A stretch of DNA of 64,000 bases from Ramlibacter monticola (GCF_016722785.1 NZ_JAEQNE010000001.1:682001-746000); one strand, 5' to 3'. Shown: positions 7,653 to 17,676, numbered from the stretch's first letter. Notes: a model not told the origin generated them from the letters alone. Program-made: numbers and translations.

Positions 7653-9281
7653 ATGAAGGATCTGGCGCAATGGAATGAAGGCGACTGGATTGCCGCCTTC
7701 GCCGCGGTCGGGCTGTTTGCAGTGCTGGCGATCGGCGGGCTGATCTCCGTTCGCAAGCGAGAGGAGGTCGCCGGCCACCCCCGCGGCCTTTTCGTCCTGT
7801 TCTACGCCGAGATGTGGGAGCGCTTCTCCTTCTACGGCATGCGCGCGCTGCTGGTGCTCTACCTGACCAAGCATTGGCTGTTCGACGACGGCAAGGCCAG
7901 CCTGGTCTACGGTGCCTACGGCGCTCTGGTGTACATCACGCCAGTGCTCGGTGGCGTGATCGCAGACCGCTGGCTCGGACAGCGCAAGGCGGTGCTGTTC
8001 GGAGGCGTCCTGCTGGCGCTCGGTCACCTGCTGATGGCGGTGGAAGGCACCGGCGGCCAGGGTGATCCGGCGATCAACGTGTTCTGGGCAGCGCTTGCTT
8101 TCATCATCGTCGGCTCGGGCTTCCTCAAGGCGAACATCTCGGTGATCGTCGGGCAGCTCTACCAGCTCACCGACGTGCGCCGTGATGCCGCCTACACGAT
8201 TTTCTACATGGGCGTGAACGTCGGTGCGGCGCTCGGCACGATCCTGGTCGGCTACCTCGGCGAGACGATCGGCTGGGCCTACGGCTTCGGCCTCGCCGGC
8301 ATCGGCATGATCTGCGGCCTGATCATCTTCATCGTCGGCAGGCCGGCCCTGCGCGGCCGCGGCGAAGCTCCCGCGCCGCTCGCCGCCGCGCGCGAATGGA
8401 TGCTTTATGCCGTGGGCCTGGGCGCCGTGGCGCTCGCATGGGCCCTCATCCAGTACCAGAGCTTGATCCAGACGCTGCTGATGATCTCGGGCGTGGCAAT
8501 GCTCCTCTACACGCTCTTCGAGGCGTTCAAGCTGCCCAAGGTGGCGCGCGAGCGGATCTTCGCGATCCTTTTCCTGATCGCCCTGCAGCCGTTGTTCTGG
8601 GGCCTGTTCGAGCAGGCAGGCGGGAGTCTCAACCTCTATACCGACAAGTATGTCGATCGGGCCGGGGTGCCGACCAGCCTGTTCCAGTCGATCAACCCGA
8701 TCTACATCGTCCTGCTCGCGCCACTGTTCGCCTGGCTGTGGCAGACGCTCGGCCGCAAGGGGCTGGAGCCTTCCGCGCCCGCCAAGTTCGGCCTCGCCCT
8801 GCTGCAGGTCGGCCTGTCGTTTCTGGTTTTCGTGTGGGGCGCCGACAGCGTGGGCCGCGCCGCGTTGACCCCAGTGATCTTCGTGTTCCTGATCTACCTG
8901 CTCCAGACCACCGGCGAGCTGTGCCTGTCTCCGGTCGGTCTCTCGGCGATGAACCGGCTTGCTCCGCTGCACCTTGCCAGCTTCATCATGGGCGCATGGT
9001 TCTACATGGCGGCGGTCGGAAACTTCGTCGCGGGCAAGATCGGCGAGGCGACCGGCGGTGCGAGCGGCGAGATGAGCAAGGACCTCACGCTGGCAATCTA
9101 CTCGCGGATCGGCTGGGTCACCATCGGCGTCGGAGTGGCCGTGCTGCTGGTCTCGCCGGTGGTGCGGCGGTGGATGCATCTCGAAACCTTGACCGACCGA
9201 GCCTCGCCCGCTGACGCCGCTGCCGTCTGCAAGGGCCGCGAGGAGCAACTAGAGACCGCTGCCATCCCTTCGCGCAGCTAG
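7653..9281 (+). CDS. Proton-dependent oligopeptide (POT/PTR2) family transporter
   Basis: 542-residue inner-membrane protein with about 12-14 hydrophobic segments. POT signatures are clear: FYAEMWERFSFYGMRALLVL in the first helix (the E-x-x-E-R proton-coupling motif), YITPVLGGVIADRWLGQRK, and FYMGVNVGAALG (PTR2 signature). The family imports di- and tripeptides with protons. ATG 7653 is supported by GAGGA seven bases upstream and directly precedes a hydrophobic first segment; the long open upstream extension has no homology. It stands alone between non-coding regions. Confidence 0.93.
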   Translation: MKDLAQWNEGDWIAAFAAVGLFAVLAIGGLISVRKREEVAGHPRGLFVLFYAEMWERFSFYGMRALLVLYLTKHWLFDDGKASLVYGAYGALVYITPVLGGVIADRWLGQRKAVLFGGVLLALGHLLMAVEGTGGQGDPAINVFWAALAFIIVGSGFLKANISVIVGQLYQLTDVRRDAAYTIFYMGVNVGAALGTILVGYLGETIGWAYGFGLAGIGMICGLIIFIVGRPALRGRGEAPAPLAAAREWMLYAVGLGAVALAWALIQYQSLIQTLLMISGVAMLLYTLFEAFKLPKVARERIFAILFLIALQPLFWGLFEQAGGSLNLYTDKYVDRAGVPTSLFQSINPIYIVLLAPLFAWLWQTLGRKGLEPSAPAKFGLALLQVGLSFLVFVWGADSVGRAALTPVIFVFLIYLLQTTGELCLSPVGLSAMNRLAPLHLASFIMGAWFYMAAVGNFVAGKIGEATGGASGEMSKDLTLAIYSRIGWVTIGVGVAVLLVSPVVRRWMHLETLTDRASPADAAAVCKGREEQLETAAIPSRS

Positions 9282-9474
9282 GGATGTCTGATTTGCGTCC
9301 ACCGCCTGGCAAGCACACGGTAACGGCACCTGCGTCGGAGGACTATGCAAGGGCCAGGGCTGGCGCTCCCATGGCTTCCGCAACCAAGGTCATGCATAAA
9401 GTTCGCGGAGTCGACTTTGCACCAGGGCAGATCACAACGCGGCGAGCCGGCCTGGAATCTCTGTTGGCTGCTGC

Positions 9475-9600
9475 CTAGACGCTCTCGCGCGCAGCCGACA
9501 GGAACTCGTCCACCAACTCCGGGTCGTCCAGCGCACGTCCCAGCACGATCGCGCCGACCATGGTGCTGAAGGCCGCCAGGGCGTCGCGCGGCGTTCCTCG
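9475..9600 (-). pseudogene. C-terminal fragment of a TetR-family regulator
   Basis: The minus-strand frame ending in TAG at 9475-9477 reads PRDALAAFSTMVGAIVLGRA then LDDPELVDEFLSAARESV. This closely follows the usual C-terminal ending of TetR-type repressors (AxxxFxxMVGAlxLARAv.DPeLSdeiL). No HTH domain or continuing frame exists upstream; sequence beyond about 9600 is unrelated. It is a truncated remnant next to IS debris. Confidence 0.6.
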
Positions 9601-9697
9601 TCGGCAAAATCCGGGGCGAGCGGCATCGTGGGTCCGCACCGCGGTGCTGTTTCACCTCTCTGCAGCATTCGGTCGACGTTTTGACCATGTCTCCTGA

Positions 9698-9798
9698 TGG
9701 CCGAACTCTGCCCTTCCGTGTCCTGTGCTTTAGGGGCAAGCCAAGCGCGACGGCAGTGATCGACCCCATACAGACGCGGCAAGGCGGAGGTGATCACC
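9698..9798. repeat. About 100-bp repeat, copy 1 (partner at 37088-37193)
   Basis: From TGGCCGAACT to GGCGGAGGTGATCACC this matches 37088-37193 with a few small indels; the block GCGCGACGGCAGTGATCGAC is identical. The right edge abuts a truncated IS1182 transposase remnant. A more degraded relative may lie at about 42468-42535. It may be the end of another mobile element; no terminal inverted repeat was seen. Confidence 0.7.
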
Positions 9799-10250
9799 GG
9801 TATTCGTCATCCTTGGCAATGTAGACGAAGTCGCTCTTGTCGAATCTCCCCTCGGCCTTGGAAGCCGATGTCATTGGCTTGGGCACGTACGTGGCGATGC
9901 CAACGTCGGCGTAATCCTTGATCTCTGGGGCGCTTTAGTAGCCGCGGTCAGCGTACGCACGCAGCTTCTTCTTGCCCATGACCTCACGCGCGGTGGACGC
10001 CATTTTCGCCAGCTGTGCCCGGTCGCTGCCGATGTTGGTGACCTCGTGGTTCAACGATCAGATGATGCTTCGCACCCACGGCCGCCTGCACGTTGTAGCC
10101 CACAGTGCAGGTGCCCTTGGCTTGCGACATCATCGAGCGGGCATCAGGATCCGTCAGCGAGAGTTGATCGTCCGGCTCAGCGCCCGCTGCGCCTTGGTGC
10201 CATCGAGCCGACGCATCTGATCGCGCAGTGTCGCGATCTTCTCCCGCGGC
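9794..10250 (-). pseudogene. IS1182-family transposase remnant (middle part, several frameshifts)
   Basis: On the minus strand one frame reads SQAKGTCTVGYNVQAAVGAK then HHLIV, and another, after shifts and stops, GRFDKSDFVYIAKDDEYR. Both are conserved blocks of the IS1182 transposase (YNVQ.AVD.KHHLIV and GRF.K.DF.Y....D.Y.CP). A third piece, EKIATLRDQMRRLDGTKAQR, lies at the 5' side. The ORF is broken by at least two frameshifts, and the C-terminal part is absent because the 100-bp repeat joins at DDEYR. Related to the element at 63373-64000 but clearly more decayed. Confidence 0.75.
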
Positions 10251-10255
10251 CGCCG

Positions 10256-10303
10256 GGTGGGACTTTCACCCACTGGAAAGCGCCGCCTTTGCACGGCGCA
10301 CAC
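10256..10303 (-). other. Possible 5' fragment of a group II intron
   Basis: On the minus strand the segment starts GTGTGCGCCGTGCAAAGG and continues to CCAGTGGGTGAAAGTCCC. GTGYG at the 5' end and GGTGAAAGTCC are features of bacterial group II intron 5' regions. No intron ORF, domain V hairpin or 3' end is present; the sequence then joins the transposase remnant. Identification is by motif resemblance only. Confidence 0.3.
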
Positions 10304-10376
10304 CCAGAGCGGACCTGAAGCCCGCGTCGCGGGCAAGGCCGTTCCGGCGCGACCGCTGGCAACTTCTGCTCCCGGG

Positions 10377-12356
10377 TCAGCGCGAGAGGCCGTAGCGCTG
10401 CAGCTTCGCGTAGAGCGTGCTCTTGGCGATCCCCAGCTGGCGGGCAGCGAGCGTCAGGTTGCCGCCGCTGGCTGAGATCGCGTTGCGAATCAGCGCCTCC
10501 TCGCCTTCGGCGATGCTGCGCACCCCGCCGGGGACAGGTGGGTTGTCGTCGCCGGCCTCGGCGCTCTCGATGAACTCGCGCGGCAGCGCGCTTCGCGTGA
10601 GCAGCGGGCCGTCGGAGAGCAGCACCGCGCCCTCGATCACGTTGCGCAGTTCGCGCACATTGCCGGGCCAAGGGTACGCCTGCAGCAGCCCGAGCGCCTG
10701 CGCATCGATGTCCCCCGCGGGCGAGCCTTGCTCGCGGCGGAAGCGTTCCAGGAAGTGGCGCGCGAGCAGCTCGATGTCGCCCTTGCGGTCGCGCAGCGGC
10801 GGGATGCGCAGGCTCGTCACTGCGATGCGGTAGAACAGGTCCATGCGGAAACGGCCGGCGGCGATCTCCTTGCGCAGGTCGCGGTGCGTGGCCGTGATGA
10901 GGCGGAACTGCACGCGCCGGGGCGTGTTCTCTCCCAGCCGGTAGATCTCGCCCTGTTCCAGCACGCGCAGCAGGTTCGGCTGCATGTCGAGCGGCATTTC
11001 GCCGATTTCGTCAAGGAACAGCGTGCCGCCATGGGACGCCTCGATCTTGCCGGCCAGCCCGCCCTTGCGCGCCCCGGTGAAGGCGCCCTCGGCGTATCCG
11101 AACAACTCGCTGGCCAGCAGCTCGCGCGAGAGGCCGCCGCAGTTCAGGGCCACGTAGGGCCCGCCGCTGTCGCCGTGGATGCCGCGGGCGAATTCCTCCT
11201 TGCCGACGCCGGTTTCCCCGAGCAGCAGCACCGGCGTGCGGCCGCGTGCGAGCTGGCGGGCCTTGCCGATCGCGTCCAGCAACTGCGGATCGCTGCTGAC
11301 GAGGCGGGAGAAGGCGTTGGCCGTCGGCGCACGCTGCGCCGAGGCGGCAGCGGCCCTGGGCGCGGAAGGCAGGCTGGGCGCCCGCGTCGGCGCGGCGGAG
11401 GGAGGCACCACCAGCAGCGTGCCCAGGTGCTCGCCCTGGACGATCAGCGGCTCCAGCCACTCCGGGCGCACCCAGTCCGGCAAAGTGCCGCGACCGGGCT
11501 GGCGCCCCAGGCGCCCCGCCGCTAGCTCCGGCACCCGGCCGCCACCGGCCAGGTCGATGCGACCACCCGCGGCTTCCACCGCCAGCAGCGCGTGCTCGTT
11601 GGCCTTGATCGGGTTGCCGCGGCGGTCGAACAGCACCACGCCGTCGTGTCCCGCGAAGCGGCCCATCGCATGTTCGAGCAGCCGGTACCGCCGCTCCATC
11701 TCGTTGGCGGCGAGCCGGCTTTCGATGCGGCTGGCGGCGGTGACCACTAGGGCCAGGGTCTGGCGGCTGTAGGTCTGCGACAGACCAGAGACGTCGAGCA
11801 CGCCGACCAGTTCCCCATCGAGCGGGTGGCGCAGCACCGTGGCGGAACAGGTCCAGCGCTTGATGCCCTGGACGAAATGCTCGGCGCTGTGGATCTGCAC
11901 CGGCTGGCCGACCGCGAGCGCGGTGCCGATCGCATTGGTGCCGCAGGTCGCTTCGGACCAGCTCGCGCCGGGCACCAGCTGGATGGTCTCGGCCGAATGC
12001 AGCGCCGGCACGTCGCCTTCGGTCGTGAGGATGGTGCTGCGGGCGTCCGCCAGAGCCATCAACGTGCCGGTCTCCGCCAGGAAATCACGCGCGCAGGCCA
12101 TCACCGGCGCGCTTGCCTCGAGCAGTTCGCGTTGCCGCTCGCGCAGCAGGTAGAGATCGGCGTCGGGCAGCGGATTCGGCCCGCTGCGCGCGTGCGGGTC
12201 GACCTGCGCCTGCAGCGAACGCTGCCAGGAGGCATCGACGAGCGAGCGCAAGGCTTCCCCGGAACGCACCTCGCCCTTGAGGAAGGATTCCCAGGCAGCC
12301 ACGACCGCGGATTCATGGCGGGGGTCCGAGAACGACACCTGGCTGTCTGCGGCCAT
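10377..12356 (-). CDS. acxR: Sigma-54-dependent transcriptional activator of the acetone carboxylase operon (AcxR/AcoR type)
   Basis: 659 residues in three parts: a GAF-type sensory region (about 60-230, with the AcoR-like stretch [20 protein letters not shown]), an AAA+ domain (about 350-580) and a Fis-type HTH (about 620-655). Catalytic motifs are intact: Walker A GETGVGKE at 380-387, the sigma-54 contact loop GAFTGA at 424-429, Walker [10 protein letters not shown] at 444-452 and [10 protein letters not shown]. Such proteins bind upstream enhancers and open sigma-54 promoters in response to a ligand, here probably acetone or isopropanol by analogy with acetone carboxylase loci. It follows acxC on the same strand after about 110 bases. 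The operon promoter at 17560-17575 carries matching -24/-12 elements. Confidence 0.92.
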   Translation of the reverse strand: MAADSQVSFSDPRHESAVVAAWESFLKGEVRSGEALRSLVDASWQRSLQAQVDPHARSGPNPLPDADLYLLRERQRELLEASAPVMACARDFLAETGTLMALADARSTILTTEGDVPALHSAETIQLVPGASWSEATCGTNAIGTALAVGQPVQIHSAEHFVQGIKRWTCSATVLRHPLDGELVGVLDVSGLSQTYSRQTLALVVTAASRIESRLAANEMERRYRLLEHAMGRFAGHDGVVLFDRRGNPIKANEHALLAVEAAGGRIDLAGGGRVPELAAGRLGRQPGRGTLPDWVRPEWLEPLIVQGEHLGTLLVVPPSAAPTRAPSLPSAPRAAAASAQRAPTANAFSRLVSSDPQLLDAIGKARQLARGRTPVLLLGETGVGKEEFARGIHGDSGGPYVALNCGGLSRELLASELFGYAEGAFTGARKGGLAGKIEASHGGTLFLDEIGEMPLDMQPNLLRVLEQGEIYRLGENTPRRVQFRLITATHRDLRKEIAAGRFRMDLFYRIAVTSLRIPPLRDRKGDIELLARHFLERFRREQGSPAGDIDAQALGLLQAYPWPGNVRELRNVIEGAVLLSDGPLLTRSALPREFIESAEAGDDNPPVPGGVRSIAEGEEALIRNAISASGGNLTLAARQLGIAKSTLYAKLQRYGLSR

Positions 12357-12466
12357 GCTGGTCTCCTCCGGCCGTGTATCCCGGCCTAGTGTGTCTGCAT
12401 GATATAGCGCGCGGACGAAAGAGGCCGGGCGGCGCGCGCCGCCCGGCCCTCACGGCGCCGCGGGAT

Positions 12467-12973
12467 TTAGTTGGCCCGTTCCGGCAGCGGCAGCTTCACC
12501 CAGTCCTTGTAGAAGGCGTCGATATCCGGCTCGAAGTCGTGGATCACCGGGTACCAGGGCGTCGGCGCTTCCACGTCGTGCATGGTGCCGCACTGCGGAC
12601 AATAGTACTCGCGGTACACCTGCCACTTCGTGTCCGGCGCCATCAGCTTCGGGTAGACCTCGCTCATGGCGGCCTCGTCCTCGCGCACATAGATGTTGGC
12701 GTGCAGCTTCCAGTTCTGGTTCCAGTCGCAGAACACGTGGCCGCAGTCGCACTGGGTCACCCAGCGGCTGGTCTTGGCCTGCTGCACGATGTGCAGGTGC
12801 GGCCCGAGCGGCAGCACGATGCGGTCGGTCCATCCGAGCTTGTCCTGCAGGGCGGCGAGGTACTGCTTGAAGCGCTCGGCGTCCTTGGGCATGGAGAGCA
12901 TGCGCAGCGTGGTGTCCCAATCGAGCTTGCCGTCGACGAGGTTGCGGACTTGTTCGCGGGTGTAGGTGGACAT
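12467..12973 (-). CDS. acxC: Acetone carboxylase gamma subunit
   Basis: 168 residues, the usual size of the gamma subunit. It has the conserved start TREQVRNLVDGKLDW and two cysteine clusters, C75-x-C77-x4-C82 (QCDCGHVFC) and C125-P-Q-C128, consistent with a metal-binding fold. The gamma subunit is part of the hexameric ATP-dependent acetone carboxylase that turns acetone plus bicarbonate into acetoacetate. It lies 19 bases after acxB on the same strand and is clearly cotranscribed. Confidence 0.93.
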   Translation of the reverse strand: MSTYTREQVRNLVDGKLDWDTTLRMLSMPKDAERFKQYLAALQDKLGWTDRIVLPLGPHLHIVQQAKTSRWVTQCDCGHVFCDWNQNWKLHANIYVREDEAAMSEVYPKLMAPDTKWQVYREYYCPQCGTMHDVEAPTPWYPVIHDFEPDIDAFYKDWVKLPLPERAN

Positions 12974-12992
12974 GGTGGTTTCTCCTCGGTGT

Positions 12993-15317
12993 TCACTGTT
13001 CGCACAGCACGACGGTCTTCACATCGGGCATGGTGGACAGGTCCATGCGGTACTTGGAGCCGTAGCTGTGCACGCCCAGTTCCTCCTCCTTCAGGGTCCA
13101 GGACTCCGGCAGGCTCCAGAAGTCCCGGAACTGCCGCTCGAACTTCGCCGACAGGGCGAAGCTGGTGGCGAACATGTGCTGCACCTGCAGCGACGCTTTC
13201 TTGGTCAGGATGCGCTCGCGCTCCTCCTTCATCCACTCCCGAGTGGGAATGGAGCGCGCCAGGCGCTGGCGGCGGATCTCCAGCCGCTGAAGCGCGGTCT
13301 GCTTGGCATCGACCGACCAGACGCCGTTCGCATCCTTGGTCGCCACGGCGCCGTACACCTTGCGCGCGAATTCCGGCAGCAGCACCGCGTTGTTCAGGTC
13401 CGTGGCGATGGCGTCCACTTCGCGATCCAGCGGATCGCCGAAGCCCGGGCCGCCGCGCAGGTAGTTCAGGTACAGGTCGTAGTTCGCGTAGCAGTCCTCC
13501 GTCGTCATGCACTGCTGGTCGCGCTTGACGACCGAGCCGGCGTTGATGTGGTTCTCGTAATCCGGCAGTTCCGGATTCGTGTCGCCGCCCAGCGGCAGGC
13601 TGTCGTGCAGCGCGATGCGTTCCTTCAGGCCCGTCTTGTGGGCCTCGAACCGGTAGCCAGTGGCCGGCGGGTAGCCGCCCATGAGCCCCCAGTCGCTGTT
13701 CATGTAGCCGTTGCCCATGAAGAACATCGTCCAGTCCTGCGCCTTCCACACCATGCGCAGCGTCTCGAAGCCGCAGCCGCCGCGGTACTTGCCGTAGCCG
13801 CCGGAGTTGGCCTTGACGTTGCGACCGAGGTACAGGAGCGGCTCGGCCATCTCCCAGATCTCGATGTCGCCCATGTCGCCTTCGGGGTTCCAGATTGCGG
13901 CGGCGTGGTTCAGCCCGTCCTTGACCGCGCAGGCGCCGGTGCCGCAGGAAGACGCCTCGAAGCTGTTGACCGCGTGGATCTCGCCGTCCTGGTTGATGCC
14001 GCCGCCCTGCAGCCAGTTGGAGGTGTTGGCGTTGCCGGCGTTGACCTCCTCCAGGTAGCCGCGGCTGAAGTACGCTTGCGAGAGGCCGCGCCACATGGCG
14101 CTCCAGCCCGAGACCAGGAAGTGCCAGGCGTAGGCATGGCCGGTGCGGCGGTCGTCGGGGTTCATCCAGGTTCCCTTGGGCAGGTGGAACTCGGTGCCGA
14201 AGTAGGCGCCGTCGTTGATGCGCTGCGTGGGCACCAGGGTCTGCGTCATCATCACCCAGATGCCGCTGGTGAAGGCGACCTGATGCGCGTTGTACGAGTG
14301 CCAGCCCCAGCGGCTCGCGCCCTCGAAATCGAGCCGCCAGGAGCCGTCGCTGCGGATCTCCATCTCCACCGGCGAGTGCATGATGGTGTCGAGCTTGGCG
14401 AAGGCGTTCGACGTCTGCACGTCCTCGTGCTTGTAGGGCACATCGACGAAGGCGACCTTGCGGTACTTGCCGGGCAGCGTCATGGCCTTGATGCGCGTTT
14501 GCAGCCCGCGGCGGCCTTCCTCGATCACCTCGTAGCCGAACTTCTCGAACGCCTCCAGTCCCTCGTCGGCGATCGTCTCGGCCACCAGGTCGCGGATCAT
14601 GTGGCAGCCGGCGATGCGGGTGCGCTCGTCCAGGATCCAGTACTTGGGTGTGCGCACCGAGCGCTGCGATTCGTGCAGCCAGTCGCGCAGCGGCGTGTCG
14701 TTCACGCCGGTCTTGCGACAGGTGATCATGTAGCCATCGCCGAAGCGCTGCGTCTGGCCGGTCGACATCGAGCCGGGCGTCACCGCGCCGGTGTCGATCA
14801 CGTGCGTCACACCGCCGACCCAGCCCACCAGCTTGCCGTGTGAGAAGATCGGCACGATGGTGGCGATGTCGCAGGGATGCACGTTGCCAATCGCGCAGTC
14901 GTTATTGGTGAACATGTCACCGGGGTTGATGCCGGGGTTGGCCTCCCAGTTGTTCTCGATCATGTATTTGATCGCCGCGCCCATCGTGCCCACGTGGATG
15001 ATGATCCCGGTGGAGGTGAGCACGCAGTCGCCTGCGGCGTTGTACAGCGTGAAGCACAGTTCGCCCTCCTGCTCCACAATCGGCGAGGCGGCGATCTTCT
15101 TGGCCGTCTCGCGGGCGTGCACCAGGCCGCCGCGCAGCTTGGAGAACATCTTCTCGTAGCGGATCGGGTCGGACTCGCGGAACTCCAGGCGTTCCAGGCC
15201 GTTGTAGTGCCCGGTGGCGGCGGTGCGCGCGAGAATCCCGTCGCGGAATTCCTTCAGCGTCTGTCCGTTCTTCAGCAGGTCGGCGAAGCCGACTTCCCTG
15301 GCGGTCATCATGTTCAT
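12993..15317 (-). CDS. acxB: Acetone carboxylase alpha subunit (hydantoinase B/oxoprolinase family)
   Basis: 774 residues, matching the approximately 776 residues of known alpha subunits. HyuB-family blocks are present throughout, e.g. GIIIHVGTMGAAIKYMIENN, NNDCAIGNVHPCDI (His/Asp metal region), GGYGKYRGGCGFE and NYLRGGPGFGDPLDREVDAI. Hydantoinase B relatives of other specificity are usually shorter and lack the extended C-terminus seen here, and the gamma subunit next door fixes the identity as acetone carboxylase. The gene follows acxA by 12 bases. Cytoplasmic. Confidence 0.93.
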   Translation of the reverse strand: MNMMTAREVGFADLLKNGQTLKEFRDGILARTAATGHYNGLERLEFRESDPIRYEKMFSKLRGGLVHARETAKKIAASPIVEQEGELCFTLYNAAGDCVLTSTGIIIHVGTMGAAIKYMIENNWEANPGINPGDMFTNNDCAIGNVHPCDIATIVPIFSHGKLVGWVGGVTHVIDTGAVTPGSMSTGQTQRFGDGYMITCRKTGVNDTPLRDWLHESQRSVRTPKYWILDERTRIAGCHMIRDLVAETIADEGLEAFEKFGYEVIEEGRRGLQTRIKAMTLPGKYRKVAFVDVPYKHEDVQTSNAFAKLDTIMHSPVEMEIRSDGSWRLDFEGASRWGWHSYNAHQVAFTSGIWVMMTQTLVPTQRINDGAYFGTEFHLPKGTWMNPDDRRTGHAYAWHFLVSGWSAMWRGLSQAYFSRGYLEEVNAGNANTSNWLQGGGINQDGEIHAVNSFEASSCGTGACAVKDGLNHAAAIWNPEGDMGDIEIWEMAEPLLYLGRNVKANSGGYGKYRGGCGFETLRMVWKAQDWTMFFMGNGYMNSDWGLMGGYPPATGYRFEAHKTGLKERIALHDSLPLGGDTNPELPDYENHINAGSVVKRDQQCMTTEDCYANYDLYLNYLRGGPGFGDPLDREVDAIATDLNNAVLLPEFARKVYGAVATKDANGVWSVDAKQTALQRLEIRRQRLARSIPTREWMKEERERILTKKASLQVQHMFATSFALSAKFERQFRDFWSLPESWTLKEEELGVHSYGSKYRMDLSTMPDVKTVVLCEQ

Positions 15318-15329
15318 GGCGGCGTCTCC

Positions 15330-17474
15330 TTAACGGACTTCCTTGAGGTGGAACAGGCGGTGCTTGTCGAGGCTGGTGGCGAAGCCTTTGGGCACGACGA
15401 AGGTCGTGGCGTCGGATTCGACGATGGCAGGGCCGGTGATGGTGTTGCCTGGCTTGAGCGCTTCCATCTTCCAGATCACGGCCTCGTGCCATTGCTTCTG
15501 GCGGTACAGCAGGCGGGTGCCGAGGTGCGCTTCCTTCGGCGGCACCGGGCCGCCCTCCGGGTCCTCGGGCAGGACCGGCTTCTGCGTGGCGACCATGCCG
15601 CGCATGATGGCGCCCGTCACCGAGAAGCCCAGTTCGGGGGAGCGGGCCGAACTGGCGTACACACGGCCGTATGTGTCCTCGAAGGCTTCGACGATACGAT
15701 CCCAGTCCTCGGCGCCGGCGGCGCTGGCGATCGGCGAGCTGATCTCCAGGTCGTTGAGCTGCCCCATGTACTGCATGCGGAAGCCCGGACGCAGGATCAC
15801 GTCCTTGGCATCGAAGCCGTTGATGCGGAATTCCTCGATCACCTTGGCGGCCAGTTCCGACCAGGCGGCCTGGATCGTCGTGGCAGCGCGCACCTTCTCC
15901 TCGGCGGACGCGGTCTGCGGCAGCGCAAGGTCCACGCTCTTGTCGTAGCGGTACTCGAAATCGGCGCAGGCGCAGCCGAAGGCGGAAAAGCCCGCGGCCC
16001 AGGCCGGCACCACGACGTCCTTGAAGCCCAGGCCCTCGGTGTAGCCGTAGGTGTGCACGGGGCCGGCGCCGCCGTAGGAGAAGCAGACGAACTCGGTCGG
16101 GTTGTACCCCTTGGCGCTGACGTTGGAGCGCAGGTATTCGCGCAACTGCAGGTCCAGCAGCTCGATCACGCCGGCGGCGGCGTCTTCCACCGACAGGCCC
16201 AGCGGATCGGCGATCTGCTCCTTGATGTGCCGGCGCGCGCGCTGCACGTCGAGCTTGATCGCGCCGCCCAGGAAGTTCTCGGGGTTCAGGTAACCGAGGA
16301 CCACGTGGCAGTCGGACACCGACACCGTGTCGAGGCCACTCTCCGGCCAACAGGTGCCCACGCGGTAGCCCGCGCTGTCCGGGCCGAGCTTGATAGCGCC
16401 GCTGTAGGGATCGAGCCGCACGAAGCTGCCCGCACCCGCACCCACGGAGTCCATCGTGACCAGTGGCAGCGACAGCACCAGGCGCGCCATGTCGGGGTCG
16501 GAGGCGATCGCGAAGTTGCCCTTGGTGATCAGCGCCATGTCGAAGGACGTGCCGCCGATGTCGGAGCAGGCGATGTTCTCGTAGCCCAGTGCCTCGCCCA
16601 GCAGTTTGGAGCCGATCACGCCGCCGATGGGGCCGGAGACGATCGTGCGGGCCAGCTCCTTGGCCTTCCAGCTGATGGTGCCGCCGTGGGTGGCCATCAC
16701 GCGCAGGTCGAACTTGGCGCCGTGCTTGCGGAAGCGGTCGCTGACCTTCTTGAGCGTCTGGCGCGAGGGCTCGGCCGCATAGGCTTCCAGCACCGTGGTG
16801 TTCATGCGGTGGCTTTCCTTGCGCTGCGGGTAGTAGTCCACCGACGCGAACACCGGGATGTCCTTGCCCAGCATCTGTAGCTCCTCGCGGCAGACGTCGC
16901 GGGCGCGCTGCTCGCTGGTGCCGTTCTTGTGCGATTGCAGGAAGCAGATCACGATGGCCTTGGAGCCGTGCGCGACCAGCTCGCGGGTAGCCTGCCGCAC
17001 TTCGTCCTCGCGCAACGGGATCACGATCTCACCCTGGACGTCGGTGCGCTCCGTCACGCCCCGAGTGCGCGCCAGCGGCACCAGCGGCTCGTCGTAGCGG
17101 TGGGTGTTGAGGTGGATCCGTTCCTCCAGCGCGTAACCCAGGTAGCTCTGGATTGCGCGGCCCATCGAGTGGACGTGCTCGAAGCCCTTGTTCACCATCA
17201 GTCCGACGTCGAGGCCCTTGCGCTGCACGACGCGATTGAGCATCGCGGTGCCCGAGTAGACGCAGGTGAGCAGTTCGGGATAGACATCGTCGACTTCGCG
17301 CTTCCAGTGCGCGAGCGCGTCTTTCGAAGAGTTCAGGATCGCGAGGGATTCGTCGGCGGGATTGCTCTGGGCCTTGCCGACGACGAAGCGTCCGTCGTCG
17401 CGGACGAAGAAGGTGTCGGTCATCGTGCCGCCGGCATCGATGCCCATCACCTGGACCTGGGACTGCAGTTGCAT
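15330..17474 (-). CDS. acxA: Acetone carboxylase beta subunit (hydantoinase A/oxoprolinase family, ATP-binding)
   Basis: 714 residues from ATG 17474, chosen because AGGAGA lies 8 bases upstream and because known beta subunits are about 717 residues; an upstream ATG at 17498 is in frame but less well placed. Nucleotide-binding blocks of the acetate/sugar kinase-Hsp70-actin fold are visible: MGIDAGGTMTDTFFV near the N-terminus, TIVSGPIGGVIGSKLLGEA and CSDIGGTSFDMALI in the middle, SYGGAGPVHTYGY later. First gene of the acxABC operon, preceded by a sigma-54 promoter. Confidence 0.93.
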   Translation of the reverse strand: MQLQSQVQVMGIDAGGTMTDTFFVRDDGRFVVGKAQSNPADESLAILNSSKDALAHWKREVDDVYPELLTCVYSGTAMLNRVVQRKGLDVGLMVNKGFEHVHSMGRAIQSYLGYALEERIHLNTHRYDEPLVPLARTRGVTERTDVQGEIVIPLREDEVRQATRELVAHGSKAIVICFLQSHKNGTSEQRARDVCREELQMLGKDIPVFASVDYYPQRKESHRMNTTVLEAYAAEPSRQTLKKVSDRFRKHGAKFDLRVMATHGGTISWKAKELARTIVSGPIGGVIGSKLLGEALGYENIACSDIGGTSFDMALITKGNFAIASDPDMARLVLSLPLVTMDSVGAGAGSFVRLDPYSGAIKLGPDSAGYRVGTCWPESGLDTVSVSDCHVVLGYLNPENFLGGAIKLDVQRARRHIKEQIADPLGLSVEDAAAGVIELLDLQLREYLRSNVSAKGYNPTEFVCFSYGGAGPVHTYGYTEGLGFKDVVVPAWAAGFSAFGCACADFEYRYDKSVDLALPQTASAEEKVRAATTIQAAWSELAAKVIEEFRINGFDAKDVILRPGFRMQYMGQLNDLEISSPIASAAGAEDWDRIVEAFEDTYGRVYASSARSPELGFSVTGAIMRGMVATQKPVLPEDPEGGPVPPKEAHLGTRLLYRQKQWHEAVIWKMEALKPGNTITGPAIVESDATTFVVPKGFATSLDKHRLFHLKEVR

Positions 17475-17559
17475 TGCGTGTGTCTCCTGCGTGGACATGA
17501 GGGTGGACGACGGCGGCGCCGCGTCCCGCGTGGGCGGCCCTGCCGCCTGTCCCTTGTGA

Positions 17560-17575
17560 TGCAGCGCATGTGCCA
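17560..17575 (-). promoter_or_regulatory. Sigma-54 (-24/-12) promoter for acxABC
   Basis: On the minus strand the sequence is TGGCACATGCGCTGCA: the invariant GG and GC are exactly ten bases apart, and TGGCAC is a perfect -24 half. A transcript would start near 17548, about 75 bases before acxA. The presence of a sigma-54 activator gene in the same locus makes the assignment strong. Confidence 0.8.
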
Positions 17576-17676
17576 CGCGCCGATGCCAGCCCGCGGGCAG
17601 CGCCAAGTCCTTGATTCCGCTGGGCGGCCTCGGGTTTACGCGGAGCCCCCGCCGCGGCCGTCGGGGGATGCAGCGG

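Noticed and set aside
7059..9248. A 729-codon open frame opposite the POT gene
   Set aside because: Same kind of shadow frame; composition (Asp/Arg/His/Gln rich) and lack of domains speak against coding.
10377..12356. Possibility that the regulator belongs to acetoin (aco) rather than acetone metabolism
   Set aside because: It resembles AcoR in domain layout, but no acetoin dehydrogenase genes are present and it directly follows acxABC with a matching sigma-54 promoter.
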